Shown here: positions 27,425 through 36,276 of the stretch, piece after piece | Layout of the letters: every line of letters begins with the position of its first letter | How positions within the stretch are numbered: the stretch's first letter is position 1 | NCBI GenBank assembly: GCA_035545895.1 | Contig: DASZXJ010000120.1 | Location: forward strand, 1-50,705 | Origin: DASZXJ01 sp035545895 | GTDB lineage: Bacteria > Planctomycetota > Phycisphaerae > Tepidisphaerales > Tepidisphaeraceae | Length of the DNA stretch: 50,705 nucleotides | Direction: 5' to 3' | Notes under the pieces: generated by a model | Seen by the model: only the letters and a program-made list of their open reading frames with translations | Told to the model about the DNA's origin: nothing | The model's database searches: none | Made by a program: the position numbers and the translations under genes

Positions 27425-28408
27425 GTGGCAGCAGTACCAACACTGATCGATATCGCGAAGCAAACGCGGACCAGCGTCAGCACGGTCAGCCGCGTTCTCG
27501 CGGGTGGAACCACTGCCGAACGCATCAGCGACCAGACCCGCGGGCGGGTCCTCAAAGCCGCCCGCCAGATGGGATATCGTCCCAACCTGCTCGCGAGAAA
27601 CCCGCGAACTCGAAAAACCAACACGATTGCCCTGGTGGTTTCCGATATCACCAACCCGTTTTTCAGCCGCATTGCCAGCCTCATCGAACAGGCGCTGCGC
27701 CGGCACGGCTATTCTCTGTTTCTCTGCAACAGCGGCGAAGACCCGGCCATCGAGGACGAGTACCTGACCTTGCTCGCACAAAAGGGGATCGACGGGCTGA
27801 TCCTCGTCCCCTTGCTCCGCGGTAAGCGGGCGCTCGCCGAGGTGCTGCCCAGGGATTTCCCACTGGTCATCCTCGACCGGCCAATTGCAGGCATCAGCGC
27901 CTGCGTTCTGAGCGATCATGAACAGGCAACCCAAGCGCTTTGCGACACCCTCGAGCGTGATGGCGCTCAGGATATTGCGCTGATCTGCGGCCCTCAAAAC
28001 GTCTATACCCAGCGGCGACGAGCGGAGATTGTTCGCGAACGATTCAACGTCATCATCGAACACCAGGGCCCGATGCAGACCGAAACCGGTCGCCAGGCGT
28101 TCGTCCGGTTTCTGAGCCATCAACCTCAAACCGTCATCTGCACCAATAACTTCCTCGCGTGGGGCTTTGTCGATTCGATCGAGCAGATCGACGATCCGCC
28201 GGTGCTGGGCGTATTCGACGAAGTTCCATTGATGCATCTTCTGCCCCTTCCGATTGTATGCGCCATGCAGGACATTCCACTGCTTGCAGAAGGATGCATA
28301 CAGTTGCTTCTGCCGCAATTAAGGGGAGAGAAAAAGAAGATCGAACCGATCACCCCATCCGTTCGTTTGATCACCAACCGCGCATTTCGCGCCCGTCACG
28401 GGGCTTGA
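27425..28408 (+). CDS. LacI-family transcriptional regulator
   Basis: The 327-residue protein has an N-terminal helix-turn-helix (LIDIAKQTRTSVSTVSRVLA) and hinge helix, then a periplasmic-binding-protein-like effector domain (IALVVSDITNPFFSRIASLI, GIDGLILVPLL, ALICGPQNVYTQRRR). It should bind DNA as a dimer and respond to a sugar-like ligand. A GTG at 27425 is chosen since GGGAG sits seven bases upstream; the longer frame from 27374 lacks this. It lies 113 bases after the deiodinase-like gene and could regulate the esterase genes, but no operator was identified. Confidence 0.92.
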   Translation: MAAVPTLIDIAKQTRTSVSTVSRVLAGGTTAERISDQTRGRVLKAARQMGYRPNLLARNPRTRKTNTIALVVSDITNPFFSRIASLIEQALRRHGYSLFLCNSGEDPAIEDEYLTLLAQKGIDGLILVPLLRGKRALAEVLPRDFPLVILDRPIAGISACVLSDHEQATQALCDTLERDGAQDIALICGPQNVYTQRRRAEIVRERFNVIIEHQGPMQTETGRQAFVRFLSHQPQTVICTNNFLAWGFVDSIEQIDDPPVLGVFDEVPLMHLLPLPIVCAMQDIPLLAEGCIQLLLPQLRGEKKKIEPITPSVRLITNRAFRARHGA

Positions 28409-28479
28409 GTTTCAACTCCACCAGATCGATTCATGTGAATCTGGGCAACGGTGGGTTCGTTTTGTATTTTCATTGTGAT

Positions 28480-28529
28480 GGAACACCTCGGAACGCTGTG
28501 GAACGCCACGGAACATGGTGGAACATGAG
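28480..28529. repeat. Five GGAAC units at exact 10-base spacing
   Basis: GGAAC begins at 28480, 28490, 28500, 28510 and 28520, each followed by five variable bases. The array lies between the LacI gene and the convergent QueD-like gene. The spacing equals about one helical turn, so all units face the same side of the DNA. No gene is seen in 28409-28698 otherwise. Confidence 0.8.
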
Positions 28530-28563
28530 GGTGTGACGCGTCGCGGGATTTTCCGGACTGGAA

Positions 28564-28581
28564 CCGGTCGCGAGCGACCGG
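28564..28581. repeat. REP-like hairpin, CCGGTCGC type
   Basis: CCGGTCGC (28564-28571), GA and GCGACCGG form a perfect eight-base-pair stem, followed by GCTAAAAAAG. The end GGGCTAAA is shared with the larger palindromic unit at 42837-42895. It may also serve as a terminator for the LacI gene, though the A-rich tail follows on the plus strand, so a T-run exists only for minus-strand reading. Confidence 0.65.
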
Positions 28582-28698
28582 GCTAAAAAAGAGCTGCTCA
28601 AACCTCTGGTTCCTTGTTTATTCTCTCGTTTTGTCACCTCCCATATTACTGACCGGTTTGCGCGATTTGGATGAAATCGGCGCAATCTTCACAAATAT

Positions 28699-29466
28699 TT
28701 ATTCCGAGTATTCGCACCAGGTTTTTGGCGTTTCCCAGACCGTGACCGCGGCGAGATCGGCACCCAGGGCAGTGAAGCGCGTCTTGAGCATGTGGTAGAT
28801 GATCATCGCGATGTTCTCGACCGTTGGAATCAGCTCGTAGAATTGCGGGACGTCGTCGTTCAGGCTTTTGTGATCGAGCAGGTCGATCGCATGTTCTTTC
28901 ACAATCTTTTCAAAAGCCGGCACATTGACCAGAAGCCCGCTGGTATTGGGCTTACCGCGTAGCGTGACCTGCACTTCGTAATTGTGGCCGTGGCCGTTGG
29001 GGTTGTTGCATTTGCCGTAGGTCTTGCGGTTGTCCTCGTCGCTTAGCTTCGGGTTATGCAGACGATGGGACGCGGAGAATTCAAATTTCTGACTCAATCG
29101 CGTGTGCATGGGGTACTCCGAGGCAAGTTGGGAGACTGAAAGAAACGGACTGAGGTATAACGTGACCTCACGCAGCGTAGTTGCCGGGAACGCGTTTTTC
29201 AGCAGTTCGAATGACCGCGAAACCGCAAGCGGATCCGGCCCGGCCCCGACGATTCGAGAGCGTACCTGCGCATCGATTTCCTTGATATTCAGAAGGTAGT
29301 TGCTGCTCGGATCGAGGTTTCCTTCCAGTGTCACTTGAAGGCGCAGAAATTGACCAAAGCCGTTCAATGATGGAAATCCCGCGTAACTGTTGCTGGGAGC
29401 GCCCAGTAACTGATCGTCAGGTGTGTGGTTAATCGCAAATCGAACTTCGCGGGTCAGGCGAAACAT
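28699..29466 (-). CDS. Double-domain 6-pyruvoyl-tetrahydropterin synthase/QueD-like protein
   Basis: The 255-residue protein holds two PTPS/QueD-type domains. The C-terminal one (about 120-255) has all active-site features: zinc ligands His134 (ASHRL), His159 and His161 (NPNGHGHNY), Cys153, the Asp198-His199 pair (LLDHKSLND) and Glu245 (VWETPKTW). The N-terminal one (1-115) keeps the fold (LRLQVTLEG aligns with YEVQVTLRG) but has Phe37 and Gln39 where the zinc histidines should be. The family makes 6-carboxytetrahydropterin for queuosine or deazapurine synthesis, or related pterins. No other que genes are nearby. The N-terminal domain is likely structural. Confidence 0.87.
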   Translation of the reverse strand: MFRLTREVRFAINHTPDDQLLGAPSNSYAGFPSLNGFGQFLRLQVTLEGNLDPSSNYLLNIKEIDAQVRSRIVGAGPDPLAVSRSFELLKNAFPATTLREVTLYLSPFLSVSQLASEYPMHTRLSQKFEFSASHRLHNPKLSDEDNRKTYGKCNNPNGHGHNYEVQVTLRGKPNTSGLLVNVPAFEKIVKEHAIDLLDHKSLNDDVPQFYELIPTVENIAMIIYHMLKTRFTALGADLAAVTVWETPKTWCEYSE

Positions 29467-29556
29467 GTGCGCTAGTATAGACGAAACCCGAATGACGAAA
29501 CCAGAAATCCGAATGAATGTCGATTGACCAATGCCGAACCAGGCATTTGAGCTTTG

Positions 29557-31251
29557 TCATTTCCCGCGAAAGCGGGCGAGTTGTCTGGTCATGAATGCGT
29601 CGTTCGGTTCGAGGTCCAGTGCGCGGATTTCCAGCTTGACGGATTCAGCGGCGTTGCCCACGCGGAAATTGACTTCAGCCAAGGTGTCGATGAACGAGGC
29701 TTCGTACGGCTCGGCTAAAACAGCGCGTTTGGCGAAATCCAGTGCTTCAGGCAGCTTCTGGTCGCAGCGGGCGCACAGCCAGGCGATGTTGTTGAGGTAT
29801 TCCGGGTTGTCCGGGTCAATGGCCAGCCGCTGGCGGGAATTGAGATACGCATCGTTGAACAGTCTTTCTGCGTCAGGCTTTCCATTGTGGGCGACCAACA
29901 TCGGATAGACATTTTCGACGACGTTGGCGTCGGTGGATGCCTCCCGGTCCGCCACGATTTTATCGAGACATGCCGAGAGCGTCGCGGCATCCCCGGCCTT
30001 TTCGGCAATTCGCGCCGTATGCATCGCGATTTCCCGGTCCAGCCGCTGAATTGCTTCCTGAATCGCCACCGGATCGTTGCTTGCGTTCGTGATCTGCTGG
30101 TAAACCGACCGAATCGCGCCAAAATGATCGATCGCAAGAGCATCGGTTTCCGTGCGCGAAGCCAGGTTGGCCAGGAATTCATGCCCTTCCAGGCGATAAG
30201 ACAGATCATCTTCCACGCCGAGCAGGGCGTTGCCTTCGCGAGGAATCAAGTCGCGCCAGCCGATGCCTTCCATCGATTGAATCACCAGTTTGCGTGAAAG
30301 CGGCTCCAGGCTGGCATTCAATGCAGTCTGGTCGATCATCAACGATTCAAGCATTCGCCCGGACCGCGCATAGGCGCGGGAAATGGCGTAGAGCACCTGT
30401 GGCTCGTCCACCTGGTCGCTGAATCGTTGAACGTCTCCTTCAAAACCCTTCAGCGGGCCGTAGTTGCCATGCAGGAAAAACAGCTCATACACGGCGCGGA
30501 AATTGGAATTCTGAGTCACGCCGATGCGGGCGCTCTGATCTCGCCGCAACTGGGCCGCATCATCGTAACGATGCTCGGCAACAGCGGCCTGGGCGAGTCG
30601 GTCGAAGGCGAAATCCAGCTCATTGTCGTCATAGCTGGCGCGGCGCGATTCGGCACGCAAGGCGCGCGCAAGATAGTCCAGCGCCTTGGCGCGATCCTTC
30701 CAGATCCATGCGCGTCCAGCCAGCACCAGGGCGGCCGGTCGGGCGTCGGATGGGTTAAGCCGCCTGGCCATCTCTCGCAGCGCCAGATGTTGAATTCCCG
30801 GATCGGGAACCACCTTGTTAATGGGCGGACAAAGAACCGTCACGATCTTCCAACAGACATCTTCGCTGGGGTCTTCCATAATCAGCCGCAGCAACGCCGG
30901 ATGGGAGACTTCGCCCGGCAGTTGCGCGAGATTTGAAATCACCTTGATGCGTTCGGCCTCGTTGCTCGTGCCATAACCATTAAGCAGGATTTGAACGGGA
31001 TAGGGGTCTTTGTCTGAAAACCATGGCTGGGCGAGCAGCAATCGCGAGGCAGCGGCGGCAATCGAGGGGTTGCTGCTGCGGCTGGCTTCCACCAGCGCAG
31101 GTCGTGCCGACAGACCCAGTCGAGCCAGTTCATTTTCGGCTTGTATCCGTTTTTGCGAATCCGCGTCGTTGAGCGACCAGATGAGCGAATCGACCGGCTC
31201 GGCGCGAGCGACAAGCGGCAACGAGAAGACTATAATAATAAGCCATTTCAT
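29557..31251 (-). CDS. Exported HEAT/TPR-repeat protein
   Basis: The 564-residue product has a signal peptide (MKWLIIIVFSLPLVARA). The N-terminal third is HEAT-like helical repeats (ENELARLGLSARPALVEASR). TPR-like repeats make up the C-terminal half, ending with YLNNIAWLCARCDQKLPEAL and VGNAAESVKLEIRALDLEPN. No catalytic motif is seen; it is probably a periplasmic protein-interaction scaffold. ATG 31251 starts the signal peptide, so the longer frame from 31278 is not used. A CCCGC-GAAA-GCGGG hairpin (29563-29576) overlaps its last codons. The gene is divergent from gyrB. Confidence 0.75.
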   Translation of the reverse strand: MKWLIIIVFSLPLVARAEPVDSLIWSLNDADSQKRIQAENELARLGLSARPALVEASRSSNPSIAAAASRLLLAQPWFSDKDPYPVQILLNGYGTSNEAERIKVISNLAQLPGEVSHPALLRLIMEDPSEDVCWKIVTVLCPPINKVVPDPGIQHLALREMARRLNPSDARPAALVLAGRAWIWKDRAKALDYLARALRAESRRASYDDNELDFAFDRLAQAAVAEHRYDDAAQLRRDQSARIGVTQNSNFRAVYELFFLHGNYGPLKGFEGDVQRFSDQVDEPQVLYAISRAYARSGRMLESLMIDQTALNASLEPLSRKLVIQSMEGIGWRDLIPREGNALLGVEDDLSYRLEGHEFLANLASRTETDALAIDHFGAIRSVYQQITNASNDPVAIQEAIQRLDREIAMHTARIAEKAGDAATLSACLDKIVADREASTDANVVENVYPMLVAHNGKPDAERLFNDAYLNSRQRLAIDPDNPEYLNNIAWLCARCDQKLPEALDFAKRAVLAEPYEASFIDTLAEVNFRVGNAAESVKLEIRALDLEPNDAFMTRQLARFRGK

Positions 31252-31395
31252 GGATGGTATTCGAAGGTAAAAGCCCACAAAACGATGTTACGCTGGTTCA
31301 TATGAAAACAGCAAACTTTTTGCGTCAATCGGCGTGCAGAACGACGGGTTTTTTGAGATACTACAAGCCTGAATTTACCCCCTTAGGAGCCATGG

Positions 31396-33918
31396 ATGTC
31401 TGACCAGAATTCCAGCGAATCCGCCCAATCCTCCGCCACGCCGGATGCCTCCGCGGAATACAACGAAAGCATGATCAAAGTGCTCGAAGGCATCGAGCAT
31501 GTCCGCACACGCCCGGGAATGTATATCGGCGATACGACCACCCGGGGATTGCACCATCTGGTCTATGAAATCGTCGATAACTCGATCGACGAAGCGATGG
31601 CGGGCTATTGCAAGCAGATCAACGTCAAAATCAATGCCGACGGCAGCGTGACTGTATCGGACGATGGGCGAGGTATCCCGGTCGGGATTCACCCGACCGA
31701 GAAGATTCCCACGGTTGAAGTGGTCTTCGCCAAACTCGGCGCCGGCGGAAAATTCGAACATAACGCCGACAGCGCCTACCGCACAACCGGCGGGTTGCAT
31801 GGCGTGGGCGCTTCGGTCGTCAATGCGCTGTCCGAATGGATCGAAATCGAAGTCTCCCGCGACAGCAAACTCCATCACATGGAATTTGAGCGGGGCAAAA
31901 AGTCGTCCGAGCTTAAGGTCGTGGGCAAGAGCAGCAAGACCGGCACAAAAGTCACCTTCAAGCCGGATATTCAGATATTCCCGGATGTCGATTTCAAATA
32001 TGAAATCCTGCAAAAACGCCTTCGCGAAGTGGCCTATCTCAATGAGGGGCTGCAGATCATCATCGAGGATGAGCGCAGCGGCAAACGTGAGGACTTCAAG
32101 TTCGACAAGGGTCTGTACGAGTACGTCACTTATCTGAACGATGGCAAGGGAACGCTGCATCCGGTGATTCATTTCAAGAAGGAGGATCCGCAATCGCGGC
32201 TGCTGGTCGAAGTCGCGATGCAATACAACGACGGCTACAACGAAACCATCGAAAGCTTTGCCAACAACATCAATACGCACGAAGGGGGCACGCATCTGAG
32301 CGGGTTTAAGACCGCGCTGACCGGCACGATCAATCGACATGCGGAAAAGGAAGGGTGGATCAAGAACGCCCGTCCGACCGGCGACGATGTGCGTGAGGGT
32401 TTGATCGCGATTCTGAGCGTGAAGGTTCCCGAGCCTCAGTTTGAAGGGCAGACCAAGACCAAGCTGGGCAATAGCGAGGTTGAAGGATTTGTCAGCTCGG
32501 CGGTGAATGAAAAACTGAGTGCGTACTTCGAGGAAAATCCCAAGCATGCCAAGGCGATTTTCGAGAAGGGAATCATGGCGGCTGAGGCGCGCGAGGCGGC
32601 TCGCAAAGCGCGCGAACTCACGCGCCGCAAGAATTCCCTGGAAGGCAATTCGCTGCCCGGCAAGTTGTCGGATTGCCGCTCGAAATCGAATGAAGACACT
32701 GAGCTGTTCCTGGTCGAAGGTGATTCAGCCGGTGGATCCGCCAAGCAGGGTCGCAATTCCGAAATCCAGGCGATTCTTGGCCTCAAGGGTAAGATTTTGA
32801 ACGTCGAAAAGGCCAATCTGGTCAAAATGCTCGGGCACGAGGAAATTCGCACGATCATTTCCGCACTGGGTTGCGGCATTCGTGACGATTTCAATCTCGA
32901 AAAACGCCGTTACGGCAAGATCATCATCATGACCGACGCCGACGTGGATGGCAGCCACATTCGCACGCTGCTGCTCACGTTCTTTTTCCGTCATATGCAG
33001 GAACTAATCAAGGCGGGGCGGGTATATGTCGCGCAGCCGCCGCTTTATCTGGTGTCGCGCAGCAAAAAGAAGGACGAGTATGTGCTGAACGACCGCTCGA
33101 TGAAGCAGATTTACGCTGACCTGGGGCTGGAAGGTACACAACTGCTGGTTCGCGACAACGACACGGGCAAGGAAGCTCGCCGGCTCAGCGGCGAGGAATT
33201 GAAGCGCGTCACCGAACTGCTGGGCAAACTGGAAGAACTGGTCAAGGTGATCCAGCGTCGCGGAATCGACTTCGCCGAGTTTCTGGGACGTCGCGATCCA
33301 AGCGGGCGCCTGCCGCTTTATCGAATCGTCGTGGACGGCGAGGAGAAATTCTTTCACGCGGCGGAAGACCGCGAATCCTTCCTTCGCGATCAGAAAATCT
33401 GGATCGACGAGACAGCCGTTATTGACGCCAAAAGCGAAGCAGAAACCGAAAAAGCGGTCGAGGAAGGTTTTCAGCGGCTGCAAACCAATCAGGAACTGCA
33501 CGAAGTCAAGGAGATGGAAAAGCTCTTCGCGCAGATCGAGCAGTATGGGCTGTCGATCGACGACTATTTCCTGACGCAGGAGGAATCGGTCAGCGGCGAA
33601 AAGCTGGCGACCAAATACGCCTTGATCCAGGACAGCAAACAACACGAAGTGGCCGGCGTGGCACAAATCCTGCCGGGCATTCATCACCTGGGCAAGCTTG
33701 GCATCGAGGTCAAACGATTCAAAGGGTTGGGCGAAATGAACGCCGACCAATTGTGGGAAACCACACTCGATCCGAGTAAACGCGTGTTGTTAAGAATCAC
33801 CCTTCAGGAGGCCGGCGAAGCCGAACGCATGTTCAGCGTCCTCATGGGCGAAGACGTCGAGCGAAGAAGAAGATACATCGAAGACCACGCGCTGGAAGTA
33901 AAGAATCTGGATGTGTAA
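31396..33918 (+). CDS. gyrB: DNA gyrase subunit B
   Basis: The 840-residue protein has all GyrB hallmarks. The GHKL ATPase has EIVDNSIDEA, VSDDGRGIPVGIH and TGGLHGVGASVVNAL. The TOPRIM domain has VEGDSAGGSAKQGRN and MTDADVDGSHIRTLLLTFFF. The C-terminus contains RFKGLGEMNADQLWETT. An insertion of about 160 residues within the C-terminal half (roughly 560-740) lengthens it relative to 640-residue forms, similar to the longer enterobacterial type. A strong TTAGGAG site precedes ATG 31396. It introduces negative supercoils together with GyrA, which is not in the window. The nearest gene upstream is divergent. Confidence 0.98.
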   Translation: MSDQNSSESAQSSATPDASAEYNESMIKVLEGIEHVRTRPGMYIGDTTTRGLHHLVYEIVDNSIDEAMAGYCKQINVKINADGSVTVSDDGRGIPVGIHPTEKIPTVEVVFAKLGAGGKFEHNADSAYRTTGGLHGVGASVVNALSEWIEIEVSRDSKLHHMEFERGKKSSELKVVGKSSKTGTKVTFKPDIQIFPDVDFKYEILQKRLREVAYLNEGLQIIIEDERSGKREDFKFDKGLYEYVTYLNDGKGTLHPVIHFKKEDPQSRLLVEVAMQYNDGYNETIESFANNINTHEGGTHLSGFKTALTGTINRHAEKEGWIKNARPTGDDVREGLIAILSVKVPEPQFEGQTKTKLGNSEVEGFVSSAVNEKLSAYFEENPKHAKAIFEKGIMAAEAREAARKARELTRRKNSLEGNSLPGKLSDCRSKSNEDTELFLVEGDSAGGSAKQGRNSEIQAILGLKGKILNVEKANLVKMLGHEEIRTIISALGCGIRDDFNLEKRRYGKIIIMTDADVDGSHIRTLLLTFFFRHMQELIKAGRVYVAQPPLYLVSRSKKKDEYVLNDRSMKQIYADLGLEGTQLLVRDNDTGKEARRLSGEELKRVTELLGKLEELVKVIQRRGIDFAEFLGRRDPSGRLPLYRIVVDGEEKFFHAAEDRESFLRDQKIWIDETAVIDAKSEAETEKAVEEGFQRLQTNQELHEVKEMEKLFAQIEQYGLSIDDYFLTQEESVSGEKLATKYALIQDSKQHEVAGVAQILPGIHHLGKLGIEVKRFKGLGEMNADQLWETTLDPSKRVLLRITLQEAGEAERMFSVLMGEDVERRRRYIEDHALEVKNLDV

Positions 33919-33924
33919 TTTATC

Positions 33925-33952
33925 GGTATGTCCCGCTTAAGCGGGACATACC
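33925..33952. repeat. REP-like perfect palindrome, left flank of RAYT
   Basis: Two 14-base halves, GGTATGTCCCGCTT and AAGCGGGACATACC, form a perfect palindrome seven bases after the gyrB stop and 18 bases before the transposase start. Its core CCCGCT/AGCGGG matches the palindrome at 34552-34577 on the far side of the transposase. It could also act on gyrB mRNA ends. Confidence 0.85.
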
Positions 33953-33969
33953 AAAGTGGAGAAACTTCA

Positions 33970-34550
33970 ATGTTTCGACCCATTCGTAAGTATTCCAGAT
34001 CTACGGACGAATCATACAAAGGACAACACCGTTTCGAGCACTGGTACGTCGATAACCAAGTCTATTTCATAACCGCGCGATGTCGCGATCAGTTTCCCGC
34101 GTTTTCATCGGAAGCAGCGAAAACCATTTTCTGGGATCGATTTGACCATTATTGCAAGGAGTTTGGTTTTGTCCCATGGGTCACGTCGCTTTTGAATAAT
34201 CATTACCACACCCTTGGTTATTTGAAGTGGGTTTGGACCTGAAAACGTTGATTCAGCGGGTGCATGGATCAGTGGCAAAGCTCGTCAACGATTTGTTACC
34301 CGAGCGACGAACGGATTTTTGGCGCGATACAAAGGGCCGCGAATATTTCGACGGTTGCATTCGTGATGAGAAACAGGCGCGACATACATTTCGATATGTT
34401 CTTACCCAGGCGAAACGCCATGGAATTCTCGAGGATTATTCGTGGTATCCTCATACGAAAGTTAATGTTGAGGTTGAACGCGCTGTGAAACGCGCGCTCG
34501 AGTTGGACGCGTTTTTGGAGGGCGTGCCTTATAAGCGATATGAGCGCTAG
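33970..34550 (+). pseudogene. REP-associated tyrosine transposase (RAYT), frameshifted
   Basis: Two overlapping frames together give one Y1-type transposase of about 190 residues. The first (33970-34242) ends just after SLLNNHYHTLGYLK, which contains the HUH motif (His-Tyr-His) binding the metal. The second continues from about 34227 as VGLDLKTLIQRVHGSVAKLV and carries RYVLTQAKRHG, where the catalytic tyrosine is expected. Loss of one G near 34225-34230 explains the break. The two matching palindromes outside it, 33925-33952 and 34552-34577, are the expected substrate type for such enzymes. As it stands the gene is inactive unless the frame is corrected. Confidence 0.85.
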
Positions 34551-34551
34551 T

Positions 34552-34577
34552 GCACATCCCGCTGAAGCGGGACGTGC
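34552..34577. repeat. REP-like palindrome, right flank of RAYT
   Basis: GCACATCCCGCT (34552-34563), GA and AGCGGGACGTGC form a 12-base stem with one mismatch. The core matches the left palindrome. It begins two bases after the transposase stop and ends nine bases before the 3' end of the convergent M48 gene. Confidence 0.85.
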
Positions 34578-34585
34578 CGACCGCG

Positions 34586-35455
34586 CTATCGTAAAGGTTT
34601 TCCGGTGCTCAAATCGCTTGACGGGGGATTTTCCTTCAAATATTGCTCGATCTGTTCCATGCGCGCATCGGGGTCTGGATGGGTGGCGAATATTTGTGAG
34701 CCTCCGCGCGTTCCTGAAACGGCTTTGAGGATTTTCATCACATCGAGCATGGCGGCGGGGGTGAAGCCGGCCTGGGACATGTATTTCAATCCGTATTTGT
34801 CGGCTTCGAGTTCGTCGGTTCGCGAATACTTCAGTTGAAGCATTTGATTGGCCATCATGGCGGCGTAGGCGGCAAGCTGGCCGCGGTTGTCGCGGTCGTC
34901 GCTGGCGCCGATGCCCACCGCCGTCACCAGCGCCTGGCCGAGTTGTCCCTTGGCCATGTGCTCGGCGGCATGACGGTTGATCACGTGCCCGGTTTCATGT
35001 CCTAAAACCCCTGCCAGTTGTGCTTCATTCTCAAGTTTGTCGTATAGCGCGCGCGTGATGAATATCTGCCCGCCCGGCAAAGCGAATGCGTTGACGGTTT
35101 GCGGATCCTTCAGCAGATGGAAATGAAAATTGCCGACATACGGGCTTTTTGAAGCATCGCTTCGTTGAACGATGAGCGCGCCGATTTGCGCGACCTTCGC
35201 GGCGTCAGGATCGCCGGCGGGATCGATTGCGCCGCCCATCTCCTGCGCCATTTGCGGCGCCGCTTGCAACCCGAGCGACTTTTCCTGATCGACATTCATC
35301 CCGATGTGTTGTCTCTCGCCGGTGACGGGATTGACTTCCGTGTGGCTATAAAACGCGATGATCCCGCCGATCGCGATAACGACTGCGATCAACAGGCGTC
35401 CAAGCCCGAATGTGCTTCGCCGTCCGCCATAATTGTCGTATCCAAACTGGCTCAT
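34586..35455 (-). CDS. M48-family metalloprotease, membrane-anchored
   Basis: The 289-residue protein has one N-terminal membrane helix (about 19-36, LGRLLIAVVIAIGGIIAF). The M48 peptidase domain follows, with the zinc motif HETGH at 153-157 and a probable third ligand Glu215 in SRTDELEADKYG. FALPGGQIFITRALYD before it is typical of BepA/LoiP-like proteases. It likely acts on misfolded envelope proteins. A GGGAG site precedes the start. It is the last gene of a minus-strand group starting with the histidine kinase at 37815; the gap to the preceding gene is 24 bases. Confidence 0.9.
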   Translation of the reverse strand: MSQFGYDNYGGRRSTFGLGRLLIAVVIAIGGIIAFYSHTEVNPVTGERQHIGMNVDQEKSLGLQAAPQMAQEMGGAIDPAGDPDAAKVAQIGALIVQRSDASKSPYVGNFHFHLLKDPQTVNAFALPGGQIFITRALYDKLENEAQLAGVLGHETGHVINRHAAEHMAKGQLGQALVTAVGIGASDDRDNRGQLAAYAAMMANQMLQLKYSRTDELEADKYGLKYMSQAGFTPAAMLDVMKILKAVSGTRGGSQIFATHPDPDARMEQIEQYLKENPPSSDLSTGKPLR

Positions 35456-35479
35456 GGTGCTCCCTCGCTTTGATCGTTG

Positions 35480-36220
35480 CTATCGCGTCGATTGTAGGCG
35501 GGCTCGGGCGATCTGGGCTGCGGCGGCGCTCAGGTTCTGGTGCGCCAGCTCACAGGCATAATCCACTTCGATCGTCTGCCGATACACGGTAATTCGCTGA
35601 AGTGAATTGGTGCATGCTTCCGCTGCTGCAAGGAAAGGCAGATGCAGTCGTTCCCAGATCGACATGACCCGGGCAAACGTTTCCGTATTTCCCCGGTGTG
35701 GCCTTGCCGGGATTTCCGCATCGCCGATCACGATTGAATGGGCCGGCAATAAACGCAGCAACTGATCGATCGAGCGAGGCGAAGGATCGGGAAGTTTCAC
35801 ATCGGGGGTTGGAACGATCACCACCGCCCGACCGGACCCCGCCGGATACACCGCCGCCAGAAATGTCTCGACATATAATCCGCGCTCCGTTTGAAGCTGT
35901 CGCAATTTTAGTGCCGGCTCGACGGTTCCCCAACCCGCCACCAGCACCTGGCCATGCGGAAATTCCTTGATGATCAGTTCCGGATCGAGCCTTGTGCCGG
36001 GCGCGTCGGCGATCAGATCAAGACAGACGATTCCCTCGCCGCAGCGTTGCCGGCGTTGCCGGCGCGCTTCCTGGAGAGGCATGTACAGGCGCGACAGCGA
36101 ATCAAAATCCTTTTGCGCAATCGCAAGCTGCTCGGCCTGCATCAGCGTCTTTTCCGCGCGGAGATATTTCATCTCCATGAGCTGCTGCTGACCCTGTTCG
36201 CATAGCTGCTGAAGGTCCAT
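35480..36220 (-). CDS. Hypothetical protein with N-terminal TPR-like helices
   Basis: The 246-residue product begins with a helical TPR-like hairpin (MKYLRAEKTLMQAEQLAIAQ). A mixed domain follows (HGQVLVAGWGTVEPALKLRQ, RAVVIVPTPDVKLPDP, HSIVIGDAEI). No family is recognised and there is no signal peptide, so it is probably cytoplasmic. It lies between a second hypothetical gene and the M48 protease, all on the same strand with short gaps, so co-expression is likely. No function can be assigned. Confidence 0.65.
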   Translation of the reverse strand: MDLQQLCEQGQQQLMEMKYLRAEKTLMQAEQLAIAQKDFDSLSRLYMPLQEARRQRRQRCGEGIVCLDLIADAPGTRLDPELIIKEFPHGQVLVAGWGTVEPALKLRQLQTERGLYVETFLAAVYPAGSGRAVVIVPTPDVKLPDPSPRSIDQLLRLLPAHSIVIGDAEIPARPHRGNTETFARVMSIWERLHLPFLAAAEACTNSLQRITVYRQTIEVDYACELAHQNLSAAAAQIARARLQSTR

Positions 36221-36276
36221 TGCCGCAAATGATATGGGATGGGCGAGAAATGATGAATAGGATTTTGCTCAGGCGA

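Noticed and set aside
28480..28529. CRISPR array at the GGAAC repeats
   Set aside because: Repeat units are five bases at 10-base spacing, far too short for CRISPR repeats and spacers, and there are no cas genes.
31279..31395. A specific sigma-70 promoter for gyrB (TTGCGT and GATACT words)
   Set aside because: The two words are too far apart for a standard promoter and no better pair was seen.
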